NCBI GenBank assembly: GCA_015064025.1 | Contig: SVSZ01000008.1 | Location: forward strand, 1-37,852 | DNA length: 37,852 bases | Source: Oscillospiraceae bacterium | Lineage (GTDB): Bacteria > Bacillota > Clostridia > Oscillospirales > CAG-272 | Direction: 5' to 3' | Shown: positions 1 to 9,754 of the stretch, one piece after another | Position numbering within the stretch: the stretch's first letter is position 1 | Layout: the number at the start of each line of letters is the position of its first letter | Notes under the pieces: generated by a model | Databases searched by the model: none | Told to the model about the DNA's origin: nothing | Seen by the model: the letters and a program-made list of their open reading frames with translations, nothing else | Translations under genes and position numbers: made by a program

Positions 1-160
1 TACGGATACAGCTCAGCTCCACCGCCTCGGCAATGCGCTTGATCTGCATGGGTGTCATACGAGCCGCTTCCTCAACCGCCTCGTTTGCCTTGGTGATCGC
101 GGTGATAATTTTGCTGATGTCGAAATTTACTTCCGAGCTGTTTCTCTTAATGACTTTCAT
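1..160 (-). CDS. nrdD: Anaerobic ribonucleoside-triphosphate reductase, N-terminal ATP-cone fragment (3' end outside window)
   Basis: Reverse complement from ATG at 160 reads MKVIKRNSSEVNFDISKIITAITKANEAVEEAARMTPMQIKRIAEAVELSCIR, an ATP-cone start typical of NrdD; SD aggagg just upstream; open to window edge. Confidence 0.85.
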   Translation of the reverse strand, partial: MKVIKRNSSEVNFDISKIITAITKANEAVEEAARMTPMQIKRIAEAVELSCIR

Positions 161-253
161 TTCTTCCTCCTTTTATGAATACTGTACAAATATGATCGTC
201 GAATTTCATCGTTTTTTACAATGAAATCGTAGTTCTGGAAAATGCGCACCTTT

Positions 254-281
254 ATTATACCATATTTTGTGTTTTTGTCAA
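254..281 (-). promoter_or_regulatory. Sigma-A type promoter for nrdD (TTGACA-16-TATAAT)
   Basis: Minus strand TTGACA (276-281), 16 bp spacer, TATAAT (254-259). Confidence 0.8.
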
Positions 282-304
282 TAGCAAATCACAATATTTT
301 GTGT
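257..304. promoter_or_regulatory. Two tandem NrdR-box-like sites
   Basis: tcaCAATATTTTGtgt (289-304) and ataCCATATTTTGtgt (257-272), 32 bp centre to centre, overlapping the nrdD promoter. Confidence 0.7.
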
Positions 305-329
305 TCTGAGGCGAAATATTTTTCAATTT

Positions 330-374
330 AAAAGAGGAGAAACAGCGCATAACGGACGCCGTTTCTCCTCTTTT
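330..374 (-). terminator. Rho-independent terminator after metA
   Basis: Inverted repeat AAAAGAGGAGAAAC (330-343) / GTTTCTCCTCTTTT (361-374) just downstream of the metA stop; T-rich on both strands. Confidence 0.8.
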
Positions 375-394
375 TTCGTTTTTTCCTTACAGTA

Positions 395-1324
395 TCAAGC
401 ATTTTCCGCTTTGATCTTTTTCAGGTCAAAGGGTGTTGTCTGATAGACGAAATAATTGAGCCAGTTGGAATACAAAAGATTCGCGCTTGATCGCCACGAG
501 GAAACGGGCGCCTTTTCGGGATCGTCCCCCGGGAAGTAGTTTTTCGGAATCTCAATGGGCTTTCCCGCCGTCACATCCCTGATGTATTCCTTATTCAAGG
601 TCCCCGCATCGTACTCGGGATGCCCCGTGATGAAGATCTGTCTTCCCTTCTTCGTCGAGACGGCAAACACCCCCGCCTCGGGAGAGGATGCAAGGATCTT
701 GAGCTCCTCAACAGCCTCAATCTCCGCGCGATCCACCGTGGTGTGCCTTGAATGCGGCACCATGAAAACGTCGTCAAAGCCACGGAATAAAATAGAACGC
801 TTATAGTCTGCCACGTGCGGAAAAACACCGAAAAGCTTCTTTTCAAGCGGTCTTTTCTTCACACCGAAGTGGTAATAAAGCCCCGCCTGTGCGCCCCAGC
901 ATATATGGAAGGTGCTGTGAACGTGGGAAAGGCTCCATTCCATGATCTCGCATAACTCATCCCAGTATTCGACTTCCTCGAACTCCATCTGCTCGACAGG
1001 AGCGCCCGTGATGATCATACCGTCGTAATTGTTATCCCGGATCTGATCAAAGGTCTTGTAAAACGCGAGAAGATGCTCCTCGGAGGTGTTTTTTGAACGG
1101 TGCGAGCGGGTGTGCATCAGCGTCAGCTCCACCTGAAGCGGTGTATTTCCCAAGAGTCTTGAAAGCTGTGTTTCTGTATCGATCTTTGTGGGCATCAGAT
1201 TCAGAAGAAGAATCTGCAAAGGGCGTATATCCTGTGTGACCGCCCGCTCGTCGGTCATGACAAAGATGTTTTCCTCTGTCAGCGTTTTGGTTGCGGGCAA
1301 TTCGTTTGGGATTTTAATCGGCAT
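395..1324 (-). CDS. metA: Homoserine O-acyltransferase (MetA family)
   Basis: [24 protein letters not shown]..., [51 protein letters not shown]: MetA family signatures. Confidence 0.93.
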   Translation of the reverse strand: MPIKIPNELPATKTLTEENIFVMTDERAVTQDIRPLQILLLNLMPTKIDTETQLSRLLGNTPLQVELTLMHTRSHRSKNTSEEHLLAFYKTFDQIRDNNYDGMIITGAPVEQMEFEEVEYWDELCEIMEWSLSHVHSTFHICWGAQAGLYYHFGVKKRPLEKKLFGVFPHVADYKRSILFRGFDDVFMVPHSRHTTVDRAEIEAVEELKILASSPEAGVFAVSTKKGRQIFITGHPEYDAGTLNKEYIRDVTAGKPIEIPKNYFPGDDPEKAPVSSWRSSANLLYSNWLNYFVYQTTPFDLKKIKAENA

Positions 1325-1392
1325 ATCCTTTTACTTACTCCTCTATACTTACTTTATTCTTCGGCAGGAGCAACAGCCCCCTGCCCTTCGGA

Positions 1393-2676
1393 TCAAACCT
1401 GCTCCAATGCCTGCGCAAGATCCGCAATAAGGTCCTCAGCGTTTTCAATTCCGCAGGAATAGCGGACAAGATCCCCCGATACGCCTGCCGCCAGCAGCTC
1501 CTCGTCGTTCATCTGACGGTGTGTGGCACTTGCGGGATGCAGACAGCACGTGCGTGCGTCGGCAACGTGTGTTTCGATCGCGGCAATCTTCAGATGCTTC
1601 ATAAACTTCTCCGCAGCTGCCCTTCCGCCCTTGACACCGAAGCTGACAACGCCGCAGGTACCGTTGGGCATATACTTTTTGGCAAGCTCGTAGTACTTGT
1701 CTCCTTCAAGATCCGCGTAGGTGACCCAGGAGACCTTCTCATGCGACTTGAGGAACTTCGCTACCGCCAGTGCATTGGCACAGTGACGCTCCATACGGAC
1801 ATGAAGACTTTCAAGTCCGAGATTGAGAAGGAACGCACTCTGCGGTGCGGGAGTAGAGCCGAAGTCACGCATAAGCTGTGCAGTCGCCTTGGTAATAAAG
1901 GCACCGCCCATTCCGAACTTCTCGGCATACACGATCCCGTGATAGCTGTCGTCGGGCGTGCAGAGTCCGGGGAATTTTTCCTTGTTTGCCATCCAGTCAA
2001 ACTTACCCGAGTCAACGATACAGCCGCCTACGGCACCGCCGTGACCGTCCATGTACTTCGTGGTAGAGTGCGTAACAATGTCCGCGCCCCACTCAAAGGG
2101 ACGGCAGTTGACAGGGGTTGCGAAGGTGTTGTCAATAATCAGAGGTACTCCGTGCGCATGTGCCGCTTTTGCAAACTTCTCGATGTCGAGCACGGTAAGC
2201 GCGGGATTCGCGATCGTCTCACCGAACACCGCCTTGGTATTGGGCTTGAACGCCGCCATCAGCTCCTCCTCCGTACAATCGGGAGACAGGAAGGTGAATT
2301 CCACGCCCATCTTTTTCATCGTCACGGCAAACAGATTAAAGGTGCCACCGTAAATGGTGGAGGAGGAGATGACGTGGTCTCCGCAGGTTGCGATGTTGAA
2401 GATGGCATAGAAATTTGCAGCCTGACCCGAGGAGGTCAGCATAGCGGCGCTTCCGCCCTCCATCTCACAGATCTTTGCGGCGACCGTGTCGCAGGTGGGA
2501 TTCTGCAAGCGGGAGTAGAAGTAGCCCGACGCCTCAAGGTCGAACAGCTTCGCCATATCCTCACTGCTGTCGTAGTGGAAGGTCGTGCTCTGGATGATCG
2601 GAACCTGGCGGGGCTCGCCGTTTCCGGGCGTATAGCCGCCCTGTACGCATTTCGTTTCAATCTTGTAGTTGCTCAT
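1393..2676 (-). CDS. metY: O-acetylhomoserine aminocarboxypropyltransferase / cysteine synthase-like PLP enzyme
   Basis: Cys/Met metabolism PLP family: QVPIIQSTTFHYDSSEDMAKLFDLEASGYFYSRLQNPT, THSTTKYMDGHGG, ETHVADARTCCLHPASATHRQM. Confidence 0.9.
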   Translation of the reverse strand: MSNYKIETKCVQGGYTPGNGEPRQVPIIQSTTFHYDSSEDMAKLFDLEASGYFYSRLQNPTCDTVAAKICEMEGGSAAMLTSSGQAANFYAIFNIATCGDHVISSSTIYGGTFNLFAVTMKKMGVEFTFLSPDCTEEELMAAFKPNTKAVFGETIANPALTVLDIEKFAKAAHAHGVPLIIDNTFATPVNCRPFEWGADIVTHSTTKYMDGHGGAVGGCIVDSGKFDWMANKEKFPGLCTPDDSYHGIVYAEKFGMGGAFITKATAQLMRDFGSTPAPQSAFLLNLGLESLHVRMERHCANALAVAKFLKSHEKVSWVTYADLEGDKYYELAKKYMPNGTCGVVSFGVKGGRAAAEKFMKHLKIAAIETHVADARTCCLHPASATHRQMNDEELLAAGVSGDLVRYSCGIENAEDLIADLAQALEQV

Positions 2677-2708
2677 ATTTGTACTCCTTTAAAAGCTTCA
2701 ATTATTCA

Positions 2709-3740
2709 TTAGAGAACGTCTGCGATATCGTAAATGAGGCGCTCGGTCTTTTCCCATCCGAGGCAGGGATCGGTGATAGACTTTCCGTACACTTCATCGG
2801 CACCGATCTTCTGTGCGCCGTCCTCGATGTAGCTCTCAATCATAAGTCCCTTGACAAGGCGCTTGACGTCGTCGGAGTGACGGCATGCGTGGAGCACCTC
2901 CTTGGCGATACGCACCTGCTCCAGACACTGCTTGCCCGAGTTTGCATGGTTGGTATCCACGATCACGGCAGGATTTTTGAGTCCGCACTTGTCATATGCC
3001 TCGCAAAGATGCATCAGATCCTCGTAGTGATAGTTGGGAGCACTTCTTCCCTTTGTATCCACGTATCCGCGAAGGATCGCATGCGCGTGGGGGTTTCCCT
3101 CACTCTTGACCTCCCAGCCGCGGTAGAGGAACATATGAGAGTGCTGTGCCGCAGTGATGGAGTTCATCATAACGGTGAGATCTCCGCAGGTGGGATTCTT
3201 CATCCCCACGGGAATATCCAAGCCACTTGCAGTCAGTCTGTGCTGCTGGTTCTCCACAGAGCGCGCACCAACGGCAACGTATGCCAGAAGGTCCGAAAGA
3301 TAACGGTGGTTCTCGGGGTACAGCATCTCGTCCGCACATCCAAAGCCTGTTTCCTCAAGCGCGCGGAGGTGCAAACGGCGGATCGAAATGATACCGCCCA
3401 AAAGATCGGGCTCTGCGTTGGGGTCGGGCTGATGGAGCATTCCCTTGTAGCCATCCCCCGTCGTGCGGGGCTTGTTGGTGTAGATGCGGGGCACGATCAA
3501 AATCTTGTCTGCGACCTTATCCTGTACGGTGCGAAGTCTGTGAATATAATCAAGGACAGATTCCTCATGGTCAGCGGAGCAAGGACCGATGACGAGGATA
3601 AATTTGTCGCTCTTGCCTTCAAAAACAGCCTTGAGGTCTGCAACACAAGCATCGCGTCTTGCGCGCAGCTTATCGGACACGGGGTACTGCTCCTTGATCT
3701 CCTGAGGGATCGGGAGCTTACGGTAGAAATTCATATTCAT
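2709..3740 (-). CDS. aroF: 3-deoxy-7-phosphoheptulonate synthase (class I, AroF/G/H type)
   Basis: FILVIGPCSADHEESVLDY, IVPRIYTNKPRTTGDGYKGMLHQPDP, VDTNHANSGKQ. Confidence 0.93.
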   Translation of the reverse strand: MNMNFYRKLPIPQEIKEQYPVSDKLRARRDACVADLKAVFEGKSDKFILVIGPCSADHEESVLDYIHRLRTVQDKVADKILIVPRIYTNKPRTTGDGYKGMLHQPDPNAEPDLLGGIISIRRLHLRALEETGFGCADEMLYPENHRYLSDLLAYVAVGARSVENQQHRLTASGLDIPVGMKNPTCGDLTVMMNSITAAQHSHMFLYRGWEVKSEGNPHAHAILRGYVDTKGRSAPNYHYEDLMHLCEAYDKCGLKNPAVIVDTNHANSGKQCLEQVRIAKEVLHACRHSDDVKRLVKGLMIESYIEDGAQKIGADEVYGKSITDPCLGWEKTERLIYDIADVL

Positions 3741-3786
3741 GATATTGGCTTCCTTTCTTTGGGAAAATATAAAGCGAACGAAAGAA

Positions 3787-4653
3787 TCATGTCTTCGGCT
3801 TATCGAAGAGCGTTCTGCGTACGGTAGCTCGACGCATCACGGCACGCATACCGTCGGAGTCTCCCGTACGGAGCAGTTCGCGGAAATCCGCGAACTCCTT
3901 TGCAAACGCATCCATTTGTGAAAGCAAGGCATCCTTGTTGAGCAAAAACAGCTCTGCCCACATCACATCGTTGATCTTGGCAATACGTGTCAGGTCTCTG
4001 AAGGAGTCACCGGTGTACTGCTCCATCATGGGAGCTTCGTTACAGGTCATCAGTGTAACGGCGATGCAATGCGTCAGCTGAGACAGGAAGGCGATCATTT
4101 CGTCGTGCTCCTCGGGTGTCAGCTCTGAAATGCGGGCAAAGCCCAGCGCCTCTCCGAGCGCACGGCAGAACGCCACCGCCTCGGGAGTGTTTTTCTCGGT
4201 TGGGGTAATGATGAAGTTGGCACCGAGAAAGACGCGGTCGTCACTGTATTCCACACCGCTGCTTTCGCGTCCCGCCATCGGGTGCGCGGCAATGAATTCC
4301 ACGCCATCGGGAAGCATAGCCTGTACCTCGCCAACGATCTGTCCTTTGACACCCGTCACGTCGGTGAGCAGAGTTCCCTTCCGCAAGAGATGCCCATGCT
4401 CGCGGATCCAGTCGACAAAGATGTGTGGATAGAGCGCGAAGACGATCAGATCTGCGTCCTGTATAAGCTCCCCGGATATTTCCGTAGATCCGGATTCAAT
4501 GATACCGAGCTCCAGCGCGTAATCGATATCCTTTTGTTCTTTGGTAATACAACGGACACGGTATCCTTTTTTGGAAAGCGCCTTGGCATAGCTTCCGCCG
4601 ATGACGCCAAGTCCGATGATCAGAATGCTTGTGTCCTTGGAAAAAGTGTTCAT
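3787..4653 (-). CDS. tyrA: Prephenate dehydrogenase
   Basis: Rossmann GLGVIGGSYAKAL and AAHPMAGRESSGVEYSD typical of TyrA; no fused ACT domain seen. Confidence 0.9.
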   Translation of the reverse strand: MNTFSKDTSILIIGLGVIGGSYAKALSKKGYRVRCITKEQKDIDYALELGIIESGSTEISGELIQDADLIVFALYPHIFVDWIREHGHLLRKGTLLTDVTGVKGQIVGEVQAMLPDGVEFIAAHPMAGRESSGVEYSDDRVFLGANFIITPTEKNTPEAVAFCRALGEALGFARISELTPEEHDEMIAFLSQLTHCIAVTLMTCNEAPMMEQYTGDSFRDLTRIAKINDVMWAELFLLNKDALLSQMDAFAKEFADFRELLRTGDSDGMRAVMRRATVRRTLFDKPKT

Positions 4654-4680
4654 GGTTTTGGGTTCCTTTTGGGTTTTGCG

Positions 4681-5886
4681 TTAGATTTTCTCCACCCTCA
4701 CACCGAGAGCAGAGATCTTGTCAAAGAAATCGGGAAAACTCTTGGCGACCGCCTCGGCGCCCTCGATCTCCCCACCGAATACGGAAAGAAGGACGGAAAG
4801 CGACATGACGATGCGATGATCGTTATGACCGCAAATGGGCTCCTTCGGCGCGTAAAGCTCGCTCTTTTCAACCTCCACGGCGTTGTCGTACACCCTAACG
4901 GTCGCACCGAGCTTGGAAAGCTCCTCCGCCATCACAGCGGCGCGGTCGCTCTCCTTGATCTTCAACCTCGCAGTGTCCTCAAAGCGCGCGCCGTGCATTG
5001 CCGCCGCAACAGAGAACAGAATGGGGGCGAGATCGGGACAGTTCTCAAGAGAAATACAGGCATATCCCTTTGCAAGGCGTGCAAAGCAATCGCGATAGAC
5101 ACGGTCGCCCTGCCCCGATGCGGGGTCAAGTCCTTCGACCCTTACGTTACCGCCAAAAAGATTGAATGCTTCTAAAAACGCGGCGTTCGAATAATCCCCC
5201 TCCACTGTCGCGTCTCTTGCCGTCATTGCGGCAGAGCCGTTGATGCGGAGCGTTGTCTGATCCAGCCACACAACGTCGGCACCAAAGCTGCGAAGCGCCG
5301 ACACGGTCAGATCGATATAGGAGCGGCTTTCCACGGGAGGGAGGATGCAGAGCCTGCTCTCACCCTCTGTCTGTGAAAGGGCAAACAGCATCCCGCTGAT
5401 AAACTGACTGCTGATATTTCCCGGCAACGAATACACCCCGCTTTGCAAGGGTCCCCTTACGGTGATTCCCTGCTCTCCAGCGGCATAATACAAGCCGTGC
5501 TCACGGCAAAGAGCTTCATAAACTCTCATCGGTCGCCGCATCAGCGACGGCGCACCCGTGAGTGTGCATTTATGAGAGGAAAGGAGTGCGATGGGGAGGA
5601 AAAAGCGAATGGTGCTCCCACTCTCACGGCAGGCAAGCGTCGCGCTCGGGAAGTCCTTTACAAGGCCTCCCGTCACCGTGACGGTATCCCCTGCCCGCTC
5701 GCATCCGATTCCAAGGGCAGAGAGACAATCGAGCGTCGCCAGCACGTCCTCGCAAAGTGAGACGCCCAAGAGAACGCTTTTTCCTTTTGCCAATGCCGCA
5801 GAGATCAGAAGCCTGTGCGCCATGCTCTTGGAGGGCGGCGCCGTGACGCACCCTTCGGCGCGCGAGGGAGTGATGCGGATCCTCAT
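4681..5886 (-). CDS. aroA: 3-phosphoshikimate 1-carboxyvinyltransferase (EPSP synthase)
   Basis: PPSKSMAHRLLISAALA, GESRLCILPPVESRSYIDLT, DHRIVMSLSVL. Confidence 0.93.
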   Translation of the reverse strand: MRIRITPSRAEGCVTAPPSKSMAHRLLISAALAKGKSVLLGVSLCEDVLATLDCLSALGIGCERAGDTVTVTGGLVKDFPSATLACRESGSTIRFFLPIALLSSHKCTLTGAPSLMRRPMRVYEALCREHGLYYAAGEQGITVRGPLQSGVYSLPGNISSQFISGMLFALSQTEGESRLCILPPVESRSYIDLTVSALRSFGADVVWLDQTTLRINGSAAMTARDATVEGDYSNAAFLEAFNLFGGNVRVEGLDPASGQGDRVYRDCFARLAKGYACISLENCPDLAPILFSVAAAMHGARFEDTARLKIKESDRAAVMAEELSKLGATVRVYDNAVEVEKSELYAPKEPICGHNDHRIVMSLSVLLSVFGGEIEGAEAVAKSFPDFFDKISALGVRVEKI

Positions 5887-6326
5887 ACCTTCCCCGCTCC
5901 TCTCTCAAGCAAGAGATCGATCGCTTCAAGATAGCCCTTGACCCCGTGTCCCGTGATCGTTGCGACACAGGCGGTGCGGATATAGCTCACCTGTCGGAAG
6001 TCCTCACGCTCCTCCACCTTGGAAATATGCACCTCCACGGTGGGAAGCATCACAGACTTGACCGCGTCAAGGAGCGCAATACTCGTATGTGTATAGGCGC
6101 CGGGATTGATGACGATCCCATCAGCCCCCTCCTTGTATGCCTCCTGGATCCAGTCCACAAGGTCTCCCTCGTGATTGGACTGACGGCATACCGCCTCGAT
6201 ATTTCTTTCCCTACAGTGGGAAGCGATCATTTCAAGCAGCTGTGCGTAGGTCACAGAACCGTAATGCGCAGGCTCTCGGATCCCCAAAAAATTCAAATTC
6301 GGTCCGTTGAGTATATAAAGCTTCAT
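5883..6326 (-). CDS. aroQ: Type II 3-dehydroquinate dehydratase
   Basis: LNGPNLNFLGIREPAHYG, QSNHEGDLVDWIQEA, INPGAYTHTSIALLDA. Confidence 0.95.
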   Translation of the reverse strand: MKLYILNGPNLNFLGIREPAHYGSVTYAQLLEMIASHCRERNIEAVCRQSNHEGDLVDWIQEAYKEGADGIVINPGAYTHTSIALLDAVKSVMLPTVEVHISKVEEREDFRQVSYIRTACVATITGHGVKGYLEAIDLLLERGAGKV

Positions 6327-7567
6327 GCCTGTTCAAAATCCTTTCCGATCAAGCTTGCAACCTCCTCTACCGTTCCCGCGCCGTCAATACGGCAATCGGA
6401 GGTAGAGACGTATCGGCCATAACGCTCCTCATATCGCTTCCTGATCGCATCCACAGTGGAAGAAAGCGGTCTGTCCTCGGTGGGCAGCAGCATGGAAAGC
6501 GGACGGTCAAGAAAATAAATTCTTCCGTTTCGGCGCAATAGGTCTACGTTTTCGTCCCTCAGGATCGCGCCGCCGCCCGTTGAGAGAACGATTCCGTTTT
6601 TCTGTGAAAGCCGCTCCCGAAGAACGCGTGTTTCAATCTCGCGGAAGCCCTTCTCTCCTACGCGCTCAAAGATCTCGGGGATCGTAATCCCCTCACATTT
6701 TACGATCTCCTCGTCAAGATCGAAAAGCTCTCTTCCAAGCATCGTCGCAAGCGCCCGTCCCACGGTACTCTTTCCTGAGGAAGGCATACCGGTGAGGACG
6801 ACGTTTTCCTTCTGTCTGAGTATTTTTTTATAAACCGCTTCCGTGATCTCCTCGGTATAGGTACGGTCCAGGAAGATCTCGGAGGCTCTCACCGCTTGTG
6901 CAACAAGCATAAAGAGCCCCCCCGATGCGGAAATCCCGCGCCGCTGTGCCTCAAGGATCAATTGCGGACGCAATGGATTGTAGATGGCGTCGATCACGCC
7001 CTCAAGGCGGGGAAACAGAGAAACGTCGGTGACGACCGCTCCCGCATTCGGATACATTCCACATGGGGTCGTGTTGATCAGAATCTCGGTATCGGAATGC
7101 TCTGAGGTCAGCATCTCATAGGAAATGGCACCGTCGCGCGCCGTTCTACTGACGCGAAGCACCTCCCGGGCTCCCATGGCATGCGCAACAGCGACCGCCG
7201 TGCGCGAGGTCCCGCCGGTTCCGAGAACCGCAACCTTTTTTCCGTTTGGCTCCACGCCTGTGCGGCGAATGAGAGCACGCATTCCGAAAAAGTCTGTGTT
7301 ATATCCGTAAAGCACCCCTTCACGGTTGACGATCGTATTCACGGCACCGATGCTTCGAGCCTGCTCACTCATGTAAAACAGGTGCGGTATGACGTCCTCC
7401 TTGTAAGGGATCGTCACGTTGATGCCGCAAAAATCTCTTTCCGTCATAAACGCGTCCAGCTCCTCTCTCGGAACCTCGCGGATAAGATACGGGTGCTCCG
7501 AGAGTGCGTGATGGATCTCTGCCGAAAAGCTATGTCCGAGATGCTCTCCGATACAGCCGAATTCCAT
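6323..7567 (-). CDS. aroE-aroK: Bifunctional shikimate dehydrogenase - shikimate kinase fusion
   Basis: N-terminal AroE (GCIGEHLGHSFSAEIHHAL, INVTIPYKEDVIPHL, VLGTGGTSRTAVAVAH) continuous with AroK (VLTGMPSSGKSTVGRALA, DLDEEI, STGGGAILR). Start set to ATG 7567 with SD gggggtg; the ORF-track start at 7669 adds an unlikely N-terminus. Confidence 0.92.
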   Translation of the reverse strand: MEFGCIGEHLGHSFSAEIHHALSEHPYLIREVPREELDAFMTERDFCGINVTIPYKEDVIPHLFYMSEQARSIGAVNTIVNREGVLYGYNTDFFGMRALIRRTGVEPNGKKVAVLGTGGTSRTAVAVAHAMGAREVLRVSRTARDGAISYEMLTSEHSDTEILINTTPCGMYPNAGAVVTDVSLFPRLEGVIDAIYNPLRPQLILEAQRRGISASGGLFMLVAQAVRASEIFLDRTYTEEITEAVYKKILRQKENVVLTGMPSSGKSTVGRALATMLGRELFDLDEEIVKCEGITIPEIFERVGEKGFREIETRVLRERLSQKNGIVLSTGGGAILRDENVDLLRRNGRIYFLDRPLSMLLPTEDRPLSSTVDAIRKRYEERYGRYVSTSDCRIDGAGTVEEVASLIGKDFEQA

Positions 7568-7610
7568 ATGTATCACCCCCGTAAAAAACAAAAAAGTAAA
7601 AATGAAAAAA

Positions 7611-8699
7611 TCAGTGAGTATCGGCAAAATCAGTGCCGAAGCGCAGTGCCAGAAGATCGCAGAGCACAAGCGCCGTCACGCTGTCCACCACCACGCGTGC
7701 GCGGTGAATGATGGCAGGATCGTGCCTGCCCTCCAGTGTCAGAAGTGCGTTCTTTCCCGTTTCCAGATCGACGCTTTCCTGCTGACGGAAGATCGACGGT
7801 GTGGGCTTGACCGCGGTGCGGAAGACCACGGGCATTCCGTTGGTAATACCGCCGTTGATGCCTCCGTTATGATTCGTCGTTGTTACGATCCGTCCGTCTA
7901 CCGCACGGAAACCGTCGTTCGCCTCGCTTCCCTTCATATCGGCAAGCGCGAAGCCGTCACCGAATTCCACGCCCTTGATTCCCGGAATGCTGAAAAGCGC
8001 ATGAGAAAGGACGCCCTCGACGGTATCAAACCACGGCTCCCCAATCCCTGCGGGAAGACCGATGACCGCCGTTTCCAAGACGCCTCCGACGCTGTCGCCC
8101 TCGCTTGCGGCACTCTCGATCCGCTCGCGCATCCGATCTCCCGCCATGGGGTCAAGCACGGGAAACGCAAGATCTCCAAGCGTCTCAAGATCCGCCTCAT
8201 AATGCCCGAAGGCACGGTCGGAAACGGAAGCAAGACGGCTGATGTGCGTGCCAAGCAGGATCCCGTTTTGGCGAAGTGCCGAGATCGCAATCGCCCCCAC
8301 GGCAACCAGTGCCGCGGTCACGCGCCCCGAAAAATGTCCCCCGCCGCGATAGTCCTGAAAGCCGTGATATTTACACTGTGCCGTGTAATCGGCGTGTCCG
8401 GGACGCGGAAGTCCGCGCTCGTAATCCCCGCTTCTCGTATTGGTATTCGGGATCAGAATACAAAGAGGAGTCCCCGTTGTCCTGCCCTCGAAAAGTCCGC
8501 TGACAATGCGGAATTCATCTGCCTCCACGCGAGATGTGGAGATCTTACCGCGCGGACGGCGCAAGGAAAGCTGATGACGGATAAAATCCTCATCCACAAA
8601 AAGCCCCGGTGCCATTCCGTCAAGCACCGCACCGATCTGTGCGCCGTGGCTTTCGCCGAACAGCGTTACGGTAACGCTTTGTCCAAACGTATTTTTCAT
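7611..8699 (-). CDS. aroC: Chorismate synthase
   Basis: MKNTFGQSVTVTLFGESHGAQIGAVLDG, RRPRGKISTSRVEADEF, RPGHADYTAQCKY; start at ATG 8699 overlapping aroB by 4 bp. Confidence 0.94.
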   Translation of the reverse strand: MKNTFGQSVTVTLFGESHGAQIGAVLDGMAPGLFVDEDFIRHQLSLRRPRGKISTSRVEADEFRIVSGLFEGRTTGTPLCILIPNTNTRSGDYERGLPRPGHADYTAQCKYHGFQDYRGGGHFSGRVTAALVAVGAIAISALRQNGILLGTHISRLASVSDRAFGHYEADLETLGDLAFPVLDPMAGDRMRERIESAASEGDSVGGVLETAVIGLPAGIGEPWFDTVEGVLSHALFSIPGIKGVEFGDGFALADMKGSEANDGFRAVDGRIVTTTNHNGGINGGITNGMPVVFRTAVKPTPSIFRQQESVDLETGKNALLTLEGRHDPAIIHRARVVVDSVTALVLCDLLALRFGTDFADTH

Positions 8700-9727
8700 G
8701 CAAGACCTCCCGCAAGAGACGCGCGCACGCGCGCCTTCCATCCGTCTGTCGGCATTTTCAACAGCTCAAAGCTTCCCACCTCGTTAACGTAAACCACCGA
8801 AATGGAGCTGCCCTCGCATTTTTTATCGTGTGAAGCGATCCGAAGCATTTCTTCAAGATCTCCCTCGATCTCGGTCGGAAGAGAGAGGGAGCGTAGCACG
8901 GGAAGAAGTCTGGCTCGCACCGCGGGAGAGCACATCGGAAGCATACCGAGTGCTACGCATTCGCCGTGGTAAAGACCGTGTAGCTCCTCCGCACCCTCGA
9001 TCCCGTGTCCCAACGTATGCCCGAAGTTGAGGATGCGGCGCAAACCCGATTCGCGCTCGTCTTCCTCCACAACAGCCTTTTTGATCTTAAGCGAGCGCTC
9101 GATGACCGTATCGATCAAGGAAAATGCCTCGCCGCGCTCAAAGATCGCAAAGAGGTCGGCATCCGAGGTCAGAGACATCTTCACCGCCTCGCAAAGTCCG
9201 TTTGAGATCTGCCGCGCGGGAAGCGTTGCAAGCACCTCGGGGTCGATCAGCACCGCCTTCGGCTGATAAAACGCGCCGATAATATTTTTGACACCGTCAA
9301 GATTGATCGCGACCTTGCCGCCGATGGAGGAGTCCACCTGCGAGAGGACCGTTGTGGGCACGTTATAAAAATCAATGCCGCGCATATAGGATGCCGCCGC
9401 AAAGCCCGTCAGATCTCCCACAACGCCGCCGCCTACGGCAACGGCACAGTCACTGCGGGTAAAGCCCTTCTCCAGAAGCGTACGACAGAGTCTTTCAAAA
9501 ACCTCAAAGCTCTTGCTTCCCTCTCCCTCGGGCACGGTCACAATATGTGCCTCGCGACATTGCGAAGCCACGCGTGTGGCATACTGCACGGGAACGCCCG
9601 CATCGGTGACGATCAACACCTTGCGATCCAGAGAAAACAACTCCCCCGCGCGGGAGAGTGCCCCCCGTTCTACGGTGATATCATAGCCTCCGCTTGGGAG
9701 ATTCAAATGCAATACCGACATCGGCAT
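8696..9727 (-). CDS. aroB: 3-dehydroquinate synthase
   Basis: VAVGGGVVGDLTGFAAASYMRGIDFYNVPTTVLSQVDSSIGGKVAINLDGVKNIIGAFYQPKAVLID, NFGHTLGHGIE. Confidence 0.96.
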   Translation of the reverse strand: MPMSVLHLNLPSGGYDITVERGALSRAGELFSLDRKVLIVTDAGVPVQYATRVASQCREAHIVTVPEGEGSKSFEVFERLCRTLLEKGFTRSDCAVAVGGGVVGDLTGFAAASYMRGIDFYNVPTTVLSQVDSSIGGKVAINLDGVKNIIGAFYQPKAVLIDPEVLATLPARQISNGLCEAVKMSLTSDADLFAIFERGEAFSLIDTVIERSLKIKKAVVEEDERESGLRRILNFGHTLGHGIEGAEELHGLYHGECVALGMLPMCSPAVRARLLPVLRSLSLPTEIEGDLEEMLRIASHDKKCEGSSISVVYVNEVGSFELLKMPTDGWKARVRASLAGGLA

Positions 9728-9754
9728 TCGTCCTTTCCTGTGTTTTTTTGAAGA

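Noticed and set aside
33-224. Plus-strand 63 aa ORF at the left end
   Set aside because: Antisense to the nrdD start and its leader; nrdD has recognisable ATP-cone sequence.
2677-2708. Possible SAM riboswitch before the met genes
   Set aside because: Only 32 bp separates DAHP synthase from metY; no room for a riboswitch.
1519-2712. Long plus-strand ORF (397 aa) opposite metY
   Set aside because: Antisense shadow of a well-supported PLP enzyme gene; no recognisable domain.
2679-3827. Plus-strand ORF (382 aa) opposite DAHP synthase
   Set aside because: Antisense shadow ORF created by codon bias; protein lacks family features.
7602-8792. Plus-strand ORF (396 aa) opposite aroC
   Set aside because: Antisense to a clear chorismate synthase.
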